Below the pieces are notes generated by a model. It ran no database searches, was not told where the DNA came from, and saw only the letters and a program-made list of their open reading frames with translations. Below are positions 57,465 to 64,000 of a stretch of 64,000 nt of DNA, piece by piece. This DNA comes from Pseudomonadales bacterium. Lineage in GTDB: Bacteria; Pseudomonadota; Gammaproteobacteria; Pseudomonadales; Pseudohongiellaceae. The stretch lies in the NCBI GenBank assembly GCA_023254735.1, contig JALRKV010000012.1, positions 1-64,000 on the forward strand, in the 5' to 3' direction. Numbering within the stretch: position 1 is the first letter of the stretch; every line of letters begins with the position of its first letter. Position numbers and translations under genes: made by a program.

Positions 57465-58963
57465 CTCTACTCTGGATCCTTCTCCTTTTATTTTTTGGCG
57501 GGGTGTTTGCTTGGCTGTCGGAGATGTTAGATTCGCGTCTTCCCCGATGGATTGCTCTGCTGTCTGTTGTGGCTACGCTCATTCCGCTAATGCAACTCTA
57601 CGGCAGCTTTGAGGCGCAGCGGGATTCGCTTTGGATTATCGAGTTTAGCCGCAGCTGGATTCCGAGCCTAGGCATAAACTTCTTACTTGCCGTTGATGGG
57701 TTGAGCCTTCTCTTGGTTGGTTTGACGAGCTTTCTTGGCATTATTGCAATCGGCGCGGCGTGGGTAGAAATACGCGATAGAGTAGGCTTCTTTTACTTTA
57801 ATCTTCTGTGGACACTTGCGGGTGTCGTTGGTGTGTTTACTGCCATCGACTTATTTTTGTTCTTCTTCTTTTGGGAAGTCATGCTCATTCCGATGTATTT
57901 CATCATCGCGATATGGGGGCATGAGAATAAGCGCTACGCGGCTACCAAATTCTTTCTCTTCACGCAGTTTACCGGAATGCTGCTCTTGGTCTCGCTATTG
58001 TGTCTTGTCTATTTTTTCACTATTCAGCATGGCTATCTCAGTTTTGCCTATGAAGACCTTCTGCGAGTAGAGGTGGGTGGCAAATTAGAAATGTGGTTGA
58101 TGCTTGGCTTTTTCATCGCGTTTGCCACCAAACTACCTAGCGTTCCATTTCATTCTTGGCTACCCGATGCCCATTCTCAAGCGCCCACTGCAGGCAGCGT
58201 GCTACTCGCTGGAGTATTGCTTAAGACCGGTGCCTATGGGTTGATAAGATTTACGCTGCCGTTTTTTCCAGAATCATCAATGAAGTTTACGCCGGTCGCA
58301 CTGACTCTCTCGGTGATTAGTATCTTGTATTGCGCAAAAGTGGCGCTTGGTCAATCGGATATAAAACGCCTGATCGCCTACACCAGCGTGAGCCACATGG
58401 GATTTGTATTGCTCGGGATTTATGCGTGGAATCTCATCGGATTGCAGGGTGCCGTGATGACTATGCTCGCTCACGGTCTGAGCGCAGCGGCTTTGTTCAG
58501 TCTTGCCGGTGGATTACAAGGGCGCCTCCATACCCGTGAGCTAGGACGCATGGGGGGGCTATGGGCGCTAGCACCTCGCATGGCGGTCGTCGCGCTATTC
58601 TTCTCCGTTGCCGCACTCGGCATGCCGGGTCTGGGTAATTTTGTCGGCGAATTTCTGTCTTTGCTCGGTGTGTTCTCAGTCAGCATCTGGGCTGCAGCAC
58701 TCGCTGCCTTGGGCATGATTGTGGCATCAGTGTATTCGCTATGGGTGATGCAGGCAGTCTTCCAAGGGGCGCGAAACACTGAAGAGGCCCAAGCTTCGCT
58801 TTCCGATCTAGATGCTCGAGAGCTCTCGCTCTATGGTCTGATGATGGTTGGTCTTGTGTTAATGGGGCTTTTCCCGAATGTTTTTCTAGATGTGTCTGCA
58901 ATCGCGCTCGAGCACCTGTCCAGCGCTAGCGATGCCTTCGTCGCTGTTAGGGAGAGACTATAA
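57461..58963 (+). CDS. nuoM: NADH-quinone oxidoreductase subunit M
   Basis: A 500-residue antiporter-like subunit. The essential glutamate is in FFFWEVMLIPMYF, and the lysine region reads FHSWLPDAHSQAPTAGSVLLAG. The ATG at 57461 gives MTLLWILLLLFFGG, the usual N-terminal helix. An open frame extends to 57401 within nuoL. Confidence 0.97.
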   Translation: MTLLWILLLLFFGGVFAWLSEMLDSRLPRWIALLSVVATLIPLMQLYGSFEAQRDSLWIIEFSRSWIPSLGINFLLAVDGLSLLLVGLTSFLGIIAIGAAWVEIRDRVGFFYFNLLWTLAGVVGVFTAIDLFLFFFFWEVMLIPMYFIIAIWGHENKRYAATKFFLFTQFTGMLLLVSLLCLVYFFTIQHGYLSFAYEDLLRVEVGGKLEMWLMLGFFIAFATKLPSVPFHSWLPDAHSQAPTAGSVLLAGVLLKTGAYGLIRFTLPFFPESSMKFTPVALTLSVISILYCAKVALGQSDIKRLIAYTSVSHMGFVLLGIYAWNLIGLQGAVMTMLAHGLSAAALFSLAGGLQGRLHTRELGRMGGLWALAPRMAVVALFFSVAALGMPGLGNFVGEFLSLLGVFSVSIWAAALAALGMIVASVYSLWVMQAVFQGARNTEEAQASLSDLDARELSLYGLMMVGLVLMGLFPNVFLDVSAIALEHLSSASDAFVAVRERL

Positions 58964-60483
58964 TGGAGAAGGAGTTCGCTGCGATGCCAATCCTCCCTTC
59001 AGTAGATTTTGACGATCTTTTGTTGCTGTTGCCCCATGAGCTCATCGGTCTTGCGATAGTGGTTGGCATGCTTTCTGTCGCCATCGGGCGCAATCATTTT
59101 GTGAGCACTGTTATATCGACCGCCGGCATGTTCGCTGCTGGCGTGGCAGCGGCGATGCAGCTCTACGAATTAGCAATGGGTGCTTCGACGACCATGGTCA
59201 CAACGCTGTTTGTGATTGATGCATTATCTGCGCTATTCATCACATTGCTTGCGTTCAGCGCGATAGGTGTCGCGATCATGAGTTTCGCTTATTTTCATAA
59301 ACTTGATGATGCGCGAGATGAATTTCAGCTACTTTTGTCACTGGCGACATTAGGTGCAATTACTCTGGTGAGTAGCGCCCATTTTATTACTGTGGTTATC
59401 GGTCTTGAGATGTTGAGCATGGCTCTCTACGGTATGATCGCTTACCCCATTCATAGCGGCGCATGGGCTGCCAACAGCCTTGAGTCTGCAATTAAATACC
59501 TCGCTCTATCGGCCGTCGCATCGGCGACGATGCTGTTCGGTATGGCGTTGATCTACGCGGCGACGGGCACACTCGTATTTCTCGAAATCGCTGTTGCGAC
59601 AGCCCCCCTGTTTTACATTGGCTTGCTCATGCTCTTTGCCGGTGCTGCGTTCAAATTATCGTTAGTGCCTTTTCATCTCTGGACACCCGATGTCTATCAG
59701 GGCGGTCCGCTTCCAGCGGTCGCCTTTCTCGCGACCCTTGGCAAGGTCGCAGTTGCGGTGTTTGTGATTCGCTTATTTAGCCAGCCGCAGATAGGGCAGA
59801 TAATGGCTGTAAGCACTGTCGTTGCGCTCGTTGCTGTGGCGTCGATTCTAGTGGGTAATTTGCTCGCGCTGCGACAGACTAATTTGAAGCGGCTATTAGC
59901 CTATTCTTCGATAGCGCACATGGGGTATCTACTTATTGCAGTGCTCTCTATTTCGGCGCCCGCCCTATCTGGCGGCACTGTCACCTCTTCGCTGGCCCTT
60001 GAATCAGCACTGTTCTATCTTCTCGTTTATAGTCTTCTCTCACTGGGCGCCTTTGGCTGCGCGATACTCGTGTCATCGAGCGAAACGGAAGCTGCTGGAG
60101 TTGAGGACTATCGCGGACTTTTCTGGCGCTCCCCTTGGCTTGCGAGTGCACTCTTGGTGATGGTATTGGGATTAGCAGGGATTCCGCTGACAGCAGGCTT
60201 TATTGCTAAGTTCCAAGTCTTTTTTGCCGCCGTGAGCGATTCGCAATGGGGGCTTCTCGGGGCGCTGGTTATCGGCAGCGCGGTAGGACTATTCTACTAT
60301 TTACGCGTTGTCTATCAGATGTTGATGCCCGTCTCCGAAACAGAGAAGCCGTTTGCTCTGCGAGAAATAGGACTCGAGAGTCTTGGTGTGCCGGTGGTAA
60401 TCGCGGTGCTCACGCTAGTGGTGCTCTGGGTAGGGATTTATCCGGAGCCGTTGTTCGCACTGATTACTGCTGCTAGTTTCTAG
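58963..60483 (+). CDS. nuoN: NADH-quinone oxidoreductase subunit N
   Basis: A 506-residue antiporter-like subunit that ends the operon. GLEMLSMALYGMIAY and FKLSLVPFHLWTPDVYQGGP are the conserved channel segments. ATG 58963 overlaps the nuoM stop by one base (TAATG); an internal ATG at 58984 is preceded by AAGGAG and could be the true start, which would shorten the protein by seven residues. Confidence 0.96.
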   Translation: MEKEFAAMPILPSVDFDDLLLLLPHELIGLAIVVGMLSVAIGRNHFVSTVISTAGMFAAGVAAAMQLYELAMGASTTMVTTLFVIDALSALFITLLAFSAIGVAIMSFAYFHKLDDARDEFQLLLSLATLGAITLVSSAHFITVVIGLEMLSMALYGMIAYPIHSGAWAANSLESAIKYLALSAVASATMLFGMALIYAATGTLVFLEIAVATAPLFYIGLLMLFAGAAFKLSLVPFHLWTPDVYQGGPLPAVAFLATLGKVAVAVFVIRLFSQPQIGQIMAVSTVVALVAVASILVGNLLALRQTNLKRLLAYSSIAHMGYLLIAVLSISAPALSGGTVTSSLALESALFYLLVYSLLSLGAFGCAILVSSSETEAAGVEDYRGLFWRSPWLASALLVMVLGLAGIPLTAGFIAKFQVFFAAVSDSQWGLLGALVIGSAVGLFYYLRVVYQMLMPVSETEKPFALREIGLESLGVPVVIAVLTLVVLWVGIYPEPLFALITAASF

Positions 60484-60505
60484 TTTTTCGCGGTTGTCTT
60501 TTCGA

Positions 60506-60598
60506 CTTCTATGCGTCTTCTATGCGTCTTTCCTTATTTTGTCCTGTGACCTCCCTGAGTTTCCCTAAGTGTTTCCTGAGCCTTTAATGAGTCTTCGC
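60506..60598. repeat. 11-bp tandem repeat between nuoN and gpsA
   Basis: CTTCTATGCGT is repeated exactly (60506-60516, 60517-60527). Degenerate copies then continue at roughly 11-bp steps, seen as CCTGAG, CCTAAG, CCTGAG and AATGAG followed by T-rich spacers up to about 60598. Most of the 179-bp spacer is made of this array. Confidence 0.6.
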
Positions 60599-60662
60599 CC
60601 TCTGGGCCTAAACTGTCTATCATAGCGGCTAAGCAATACGCCCAAGTGAGGAGAGAAGACGC

Positions 60663-61706
60663 GTGGCAGAAATTGTTAAGGTAGCGGTCGTCGGTGGTGG
60701 CAGCTTCGGTACGGTAATGGCGAATATCGCGGCAGGCAACGGCTTTCCGGTTAGTTTCTGGATGCGTAGCGATGCGCTTGCCGCAGCGATTAATCGTGAT
60801 CATGTCAACGAGTCTTACCTGCCAGGCTATGCGCTTAACGAACGCGTCGTTGCCACGCATGATATGGCGGCTGCAGTCTCTGGTGCCCAGCTAATCTTCG
60901 TCGCTGTTCCGAGCAGCTCTTTTAGGGCAGTCGTGTCGGAGCTGGTAAAGTCTGCAGATCCGGGGGCGATGTTTGTTAGCACGACGAAGGGGATAGAAGC
61001 GGGCACTTTTATGCTTATGAGTCAGATACTCGGTGAGCTCGCGCCGGGATCGCCAATTGGTGTGCTAAGCGGCCCCAATTTAGCCAAAGAGATCGCGGAG
61101 AAACAGCTCACCGGCACCGTCATCGCTAGTGCTAATCTCGAGGTTCGAGAGGCGGTGCTGACAGTGCTTAAGTCGCGTTATTTTCGAGTCTACACAAATG
61201 ATGACATGTTCGGCGTTGAGCTTGGCGGCTCACTTAAGAATATTTACGCGATCGTTGCTGGAATGGCTGCAGCTCTCGGTATGGGGCACAATACGAATAG
61301 CATGCTTGTAACACGGGGACTCACTGAAATGGCGCGATTCGGTCGTTCTCTTGGCGCTGATCCGATGACCTTTTTGGGACTATCCGGTGTTGGCGATCTT
61401 GTGGTTACCTGTTCTTCTCCACTGAGCCGAAACTATCGGTTAGGCTATGCATTAGGCCGCGGGCAAAGCATGGCGCACGCGACCAAGGAGATTGGACAGG
61501 TAGTTGAGGGTGTTAACACCGTAAAGTTGGTGAAAGAGCGCGCCGCTGAGCTTGGGATTTACATGCCACTGGCTTCGGGTCTATACGCTGCGCTATTCGA
61601 AGGCGCTGATTTGGAGGCGATTATTTCGTCTTTGATGGCGGGAGAGCAGGCACTTGATGTCGAATTCGCCGCACAGGAAAACAAGCAGATCGGCGCGAAT
61701 GTTTAA
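60663..61706 (+). CDS. gpsA: Glycerol-3-phosphate dehydrogenase (NAD(P)+)
   Basis: A 347-residue cytoplasmic enzyme that makes sn-glycerol-3-phosphate for phospholipids. The Rossmann motif is VVGGGSFGTVMAN (residues 9-21), followed by STTKGIEAGT, LSGPNLAKEIA and the catalytic-lysine region GGSLKNIYAIVAGMA. The start is GTG at 60663 with GAGGAG upstream. TATCAT near 60619 may be its -10 box. Confidence 0.97.
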   Translation: MAEIVKVAVVGGGSFGTVMANIAAGNGFPVSFWMRSDALAAAINRDHVNESYLPGYALNERVVATHDMAAAVSGAQLIFVAVPSSSFRAVVSELVKSADPGAMFVSTTKGIEAGTFMLMSQILGELAPGSPIGVLSGPNLAKEIAEKQLTGTVIASANLEVREAVLTVLKSRYFRVYTNDDMFGVELGGSLKNIYAIVAGMAAALGMGHNTNSMLVTRGLTEMARFGRSLGADPMTFLGLSGVGDLVVTCSSPLSRNYRLGYALGRGQSMAHATKEIGQVVEGVNTVKLVKERAAELGIYMPLASGLYAALFEGADLEAIISSLMAGEQALDVEFAAQENKQIGANV

Positions 61707-61739
61707 GTTAATGAAGCGTCGAGAGGATAGAGAAAATAA

Positions 61740-61758
61740 GTGGCAAAAACTTTGCCAC
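61740..61758 (+). other. Perfect hairpin between gpsA and the DUF4389 gene
   Basis: GTGGCAAA and TTTGCCAC form an 8-bp stem closed by AAC. It lies 24 bp before the preferred ATG at 61782, just upstream of the GGAGAG ribosome-binding site. No U tract follows. Confidence 0.5.
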
Positions 61759-61781
61759 CGAAAGGATTCTGGAGAGAGACT

Positions 61782-62279
61782 ATGTCAGAACAGATTGAAG
61801 ATTTGGTAGAAAATCTCAAACGCCCATCGCTCTGGAGGCGCGTGTTCTTTACCTTAGGATTCGCATTGCTATTCAATATTATTCTGGTGCCTTTGGTGCT
61901 TCTAATGGTTTTGGTTCAAGTTGCTTTCGCTGTGTTTGCGGGTGAGAAAAATAGCAATCTATCGGAATTAAGCGAAAAACTAGTCGCCTATATCGTCGAA
62001 GTGTTAGGTTTTCTTCTCTTCACGACAGAGCGTAGACCGTTCCCGTTTAATGATTTCCCAGGTTCCGGCATTAGCGATGCGGGGTCCAATGACGGCAAAG
62101 AGGCCGAGCGCACTGAGACAGCGGAGCGGAGCGAGACAGCGGGGCGAACTGAAACAGCAGCGCAGGCTGAAACCGCTGAGCACATCAGTCAGCTTGATGA
62201 GTCTAAAGACCCCGATGGTGGGTTGGATGAGGATTCTCCGGCGCCGCCCCGCGGTCCAAGCGCTACGCCGCAGGGATAA
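61782..62279 (+). CDS. DUF4389 domain membrane protein
   Basis: A 165-residue protein. DUF4389 (LKRPSLWRRVFFTLGFALLF … LSEKLVAYIVEVLGFLLFTTERRPFPFNDFP) spans residues 1-90 with one strong membrane helix pair. The C-terminal 70 residues are polar and include four 6-residue repeats of the type RTETAE (residues 110-133). ATG at 61782 has GGAGAG seven bases upstream. The gpsA-DUF4389-sixA order is also found in pseudomonads; function unknown. Confidence 0.85.
   Translation: MSEQIEDLVENLKRPSLWRRVFFTLGFALLFNIILVPLVLLMVLVQVAFAVFAGEKNSNLSELSEKLVAYIVEVLGFLLFTTERRPFPFNDFPGSGISDAGSNDGKEAERTETAERSETAGRTETAAQAETAEHISQLDESKDPDGGLDEDSPAPPRGPSATPQG
62109..62180 (+). repeat. 18-bp coding tandem repeat (RTETAE-like), four units
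   Basis: Units 62109-62126, 62127-62144, 62145-62162 and 62163-62180 encode RTETAE, RSETAG, RTETAA and QAETAE. The repeat lies within the tail of the DUF4389 protein and keeps the frame. DNA identity between units is partial, so it is an old expansion. Confidence 0.85.
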
Positions 62280-62285
62280 CGCTCG

Positions 62286-62780
62286 GTGCTTGTAGTGTTA
62301 GTGCGCCATGGCGACGCAGCTTTTAGTATGCCCGATGCGAAACGCGAGCTTTCGGCGCGCGGCCGAGAAGAGGTCCAGAGCGCGGTGGCAACCCACGCGG
62401 CCTTTCGTCGCATGGGTGCTGCGAGCGCCGACGAAGCAGGGGTGCGCGTTGTCGTGAGCCCGCTGCTCCGGGCTCAGCAAACAGCGGCCATACTGGCAGA
62501 TGAGTTAAGCGCGAATGGGTATCGGTTCGCGCTGATAACAGACGATCGGCTGGAGCCTGACCGCGATCCCACTGCCATTTTCGCCTTAGTTGATCAGGCT
62601 CAGATGCAAGGCATTACCGAACTCTGGCTGGTCGGGCATAATCCACTCTTGTCGACTCTTCTCAGTCTCCTCGCCGACGGCGAGCTAAATTCTCAGCCGC
62701 AGCTCGCTACCGCTGAGATTGTAGAGTTGGAGATCGACTGGGTTGGGCTCGGGTGTGCTACTGTGGGGTATCGAGCATAG
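62286..62780 (+). CDS. sixA: Phosphohistidine phosphatase SixA
   Basis: A 164-residue histidine phosphatase of the RHG family. The catalytic motif is LVRHGDA with H8, the second conserved segment is VVSPLLRAQQTAAIL, and the late histidine is in VGHNPLLSTLLSLL. SixA removes phosphate from HPt histidines or from the nitrogen PTS. The start is GTG at 62286, six bases after the previous stop. Confidence 0.92.
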   Translation: MLVVLVRHGDAAFSMPDAKRELSARGREEVQSAVATHAAFRRMGAASADEAGVRVVVSPLLRAQQTAAILADELSANGYRFALITDDRLEPDRDPTAIFALVDQAQMQGITELWLVGHNPLLSTLLSLLADGELNSQPQLATAEIVELEIDWVGLGCATVGYRA

Positions 62781-62807
62781 ATTTTCGAAACCTATCCTGA
62801 GGAGTTA

Positions 62808-63794
62808 ATGATGCAGTTTTTGCGGTTAAAGGCAGCTAGCTATTCAGCTTGCTCGGCGCTGGGCCTTTTGGCATTCGCACTCTCTCCGAATCTGGTAAAC
62901 GCGCAAGGTGCGAGTGAGCAGTTTGCAGAAAATGATCATCCCTTAATTGCTCGATTTCCCGATTCGGAGATCGTCGAGTATGAGGTGTCAGACGAACTAA
63001 ACCATCAACTTGTTCTCGGCACGTTGCAGCGGACTCGGGGCGAGGTGGTGCCAGAGGCATCTGAGCGGCTTAAGGGGAGAGTCACTCGTATCGTTTACGC
63101 AGTTCCGTCCGACTATCAAGTGAGCGATGTACGGGAGTTTTTTTCTCAGCAGTTACGGGAGCGTGGCGACGAGGTTCTTTTTTCATGCGAAGGTCGCGCG
63201 TGCGGGAGTAGTAACTACTGGGCAAACGATATTTTCAAGCGCCGGATTCTCTACGGCCCCGAACGCAACCAGTTCTATCTTGCAGCACGCAGCAATACTG
63301 CGCTTGAGGACGATCCGTTCCTCGCGCTTTACCTGATCACTCGCGCCAACAGGCGTCTCTATGCCTATTTGGAAATCGTTGAACAGGAAACTGCCATCGC
63401 GCCACAAGTACTTGTGAACGAGGGCGTGCTGGCGTCCTCGCTGATTGAGACGGGGAGCGTTATTCTCCCGGCCGTCGAATTCGGCTCGGTCGAGGGCGAC
63501 AGCGAACGTCTGCTTGAACCAGAGGCTCTCGATTATTTGGTAAGACTACTTCAGCGCGAATCCGACATGCGCGTCTATATTGTGAGTCATTTAAGCCGCC
63601 CCGAGAAGTCACTAGAGGCGCTGCTCGCGCAATCTAAGAATAGATCTCAGCTCATTCGACAAATCTTGATCGAGAAGGGTATCGATGGCGCGAGAGTGGA
63701 GGCTGCGGGTGTTGGCCCGCTGGCTCCCTCTTGTGCGCTGAGCGACTGCAGCGATCGCATCGAGCTTGTGGTCATGCAAACCGACGGTCTTTAA
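62808..63794 (+). CDS. DUF4892 family exported protein with OmpA-like tail
   Basis: A 328-residue exported protein. It has a signal peptide (LLAFALSPNLVNAQG) and the DUF4892 region (DSEIVEYE … GRVTRIVYAVPSDYQVSDVREFF … ACGSSNYWANDIF). The C-terminal part from about residue 240 resembles a degenerate OmpA-like domain (NRSQLIRQILIEKGIDGARVEAAGVGP), with CALSDCSDRIELVV at the end. Two cysteine pairs suggest disulfides. Function unknown. A second ATG lies at 62811. It converges with folE. Confidence 0.82.
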   Translation: MMQFLRLKAASYSACSALGLLAFALSPNLVNAQGASEQFAENDHPLIARFPDSEIVEYEVSDELNHQLVLGTLQRTRGEVVPEASERLKGRVTRIVYAVPSDYQVSDVREFFSQQLRERGDEVLFSCEGRACGSSNYWANDIFKRRILYGPERNQFYLAARSNTALEDDPFLALYLITRANRRLYAYLEIVEQETAIAPQVLVNEGVLASSLIETGSVILPAVEFGSVEGDSERLLEPEALDYLVRLLQRESDMRVYIVSHLSRPEKSLEALLAQSKNRSQLIRQILIEKGIDGARVEAAGVGPLAPSCALSDCSDRIELVVMQTDGL

Positions 63795-63830
63795 GCGGGG
63801 TGAATGAGGATTGATGCGCTATCTAAGCCG

Positions 63831-64000
63831 CTAACGGCTGATGAGTGATAGGAACTCGGCGCGGGTAGTCTGGCTATTTCTAAATGCGCCTAGCATGCAA
63901 GATGTCGTCATCGTAGAGTTTTGCTTCTCAACGCCACGCATCATCATGCACATATGTTTCGCCTCGATAATGACAGCTGCTCCTGCCGCGCCGGTCTTTT
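63831..64000 (-). CDS. folE: GTP cyclohydrolase I, C-terminal part (runs off window)
   Basis: The last 55 codons or so of FolE, which converts GTP to dihydroneopterin triphosphate for folate synthesis. [17 protein letters not shown] contains the zinc-ligand cysteine and adjacent histidine, and [17 protein letters not shown] is the usual C-terminal helix. The gene is cut by the window end, so its start is not seen. It converges with the DUF4892 gene with a 36-bp spacer and no visible terminator. Confidence 0.93.
   Translation of the reverse strand, partial: KTGAAGAAVIIEAKHMCMMMRGVEKQNSTMTTSCMLGAFRNSQTTRAEFLSLISR

Noticed and set aside
1-64000. CRISPR arrays, prophage or insertion sequences
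   Set aside because: No regularly spaced identical repeats of 23-40 bp, no transposase or integrase, and no target-site-flanked inverted repeats were seen. The short tandem arrays lack spacers.

Overview
The window reads as a chromosome segment of a free-living, probably marine gammaproteobacterium related to the Pseudomonas/Cellvibrio/Halieaceae group. The evidence is gene content and order: the block nqrA-F, apbE, nqrM, sthA, gap, mfd, csiV and methylthioinosine phosphorylase recalls the order known from Pseudomonas, complex I has a fused NuoCD, and lpxH-ppiB lies divergent from glnS-cysS. Placement below class level is inference. Coding density is high, and I see no prophage, transposase, integrase or CRISPR array.

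Layout. 1-5.6 kb: tRNA-Asp, a PLP-dependent desulfhydrase/deaminase-like enzyme, a large secreted metzincin-type protease, NAD kinase and the rhomboid protease GlpG. 5.7-13.3 kb: a YeaC-like protein with a DUF2797 protein, aminopeptidase N, aconitase B on the opposite strand, and a DUF1289 protein. 13.4-18.7 kb: ppiB-lpxH (minus) divergent from glnS and cysS (plus), then tRNA-Pro, tRNA-His and tRNA-Arg. 18.9-24.2 kb: a three-gene type-I-secretion-like exporter whose ABC protein has lost every ATPase motif, followed by a 2-oxoglutarate/Fe(II) oxygenase. 24.2-28.3 kb (minus): nucleoside transporter, uridine kinase, HtpX and an FkbM methyltransferase. 28.4-33.4 kb: methylthioinosine phosphorylase, CsiV and Mfd. 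33.6-45.0 kb: GAPDH, the full Na+-NQR operon with its maturation genes, soluble transhydrogenase and a CBS protein. 45.6-60.5 kb: a complete nuoA-N operon (13 genes because C and D are fused). 60.7-64 kb: gpsA, a DUF4389 protein, sixA, a DUF4892 protein and the 3' end of folE.

How it fits together. About 27 kb (33.6-60.5) is a contiguous NAD(P)H economy region: GAPDH makes NADH, Na+-NQR and complex I are two alternative NADH:quinone oxidoreductases, SthA balances NADH and NADPH, and ApbE and NqrM mature NQR. The rest is mostly housekeeping.

The least explained items are: (1) the exporter with a pseudo-ATPase (18872-23121), with nested inverted repeats in its leader; (2) degenerate tandem repeats of about 11 bp (13 bp at one locus) in at least six intergenic spacers, with a different sequence at each site but a similar period; (3) the metzincin protein; and (4) long structured leaders in front of nqrA and nuoA. 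All calls come from reading the sequence and translations. No database search was run.
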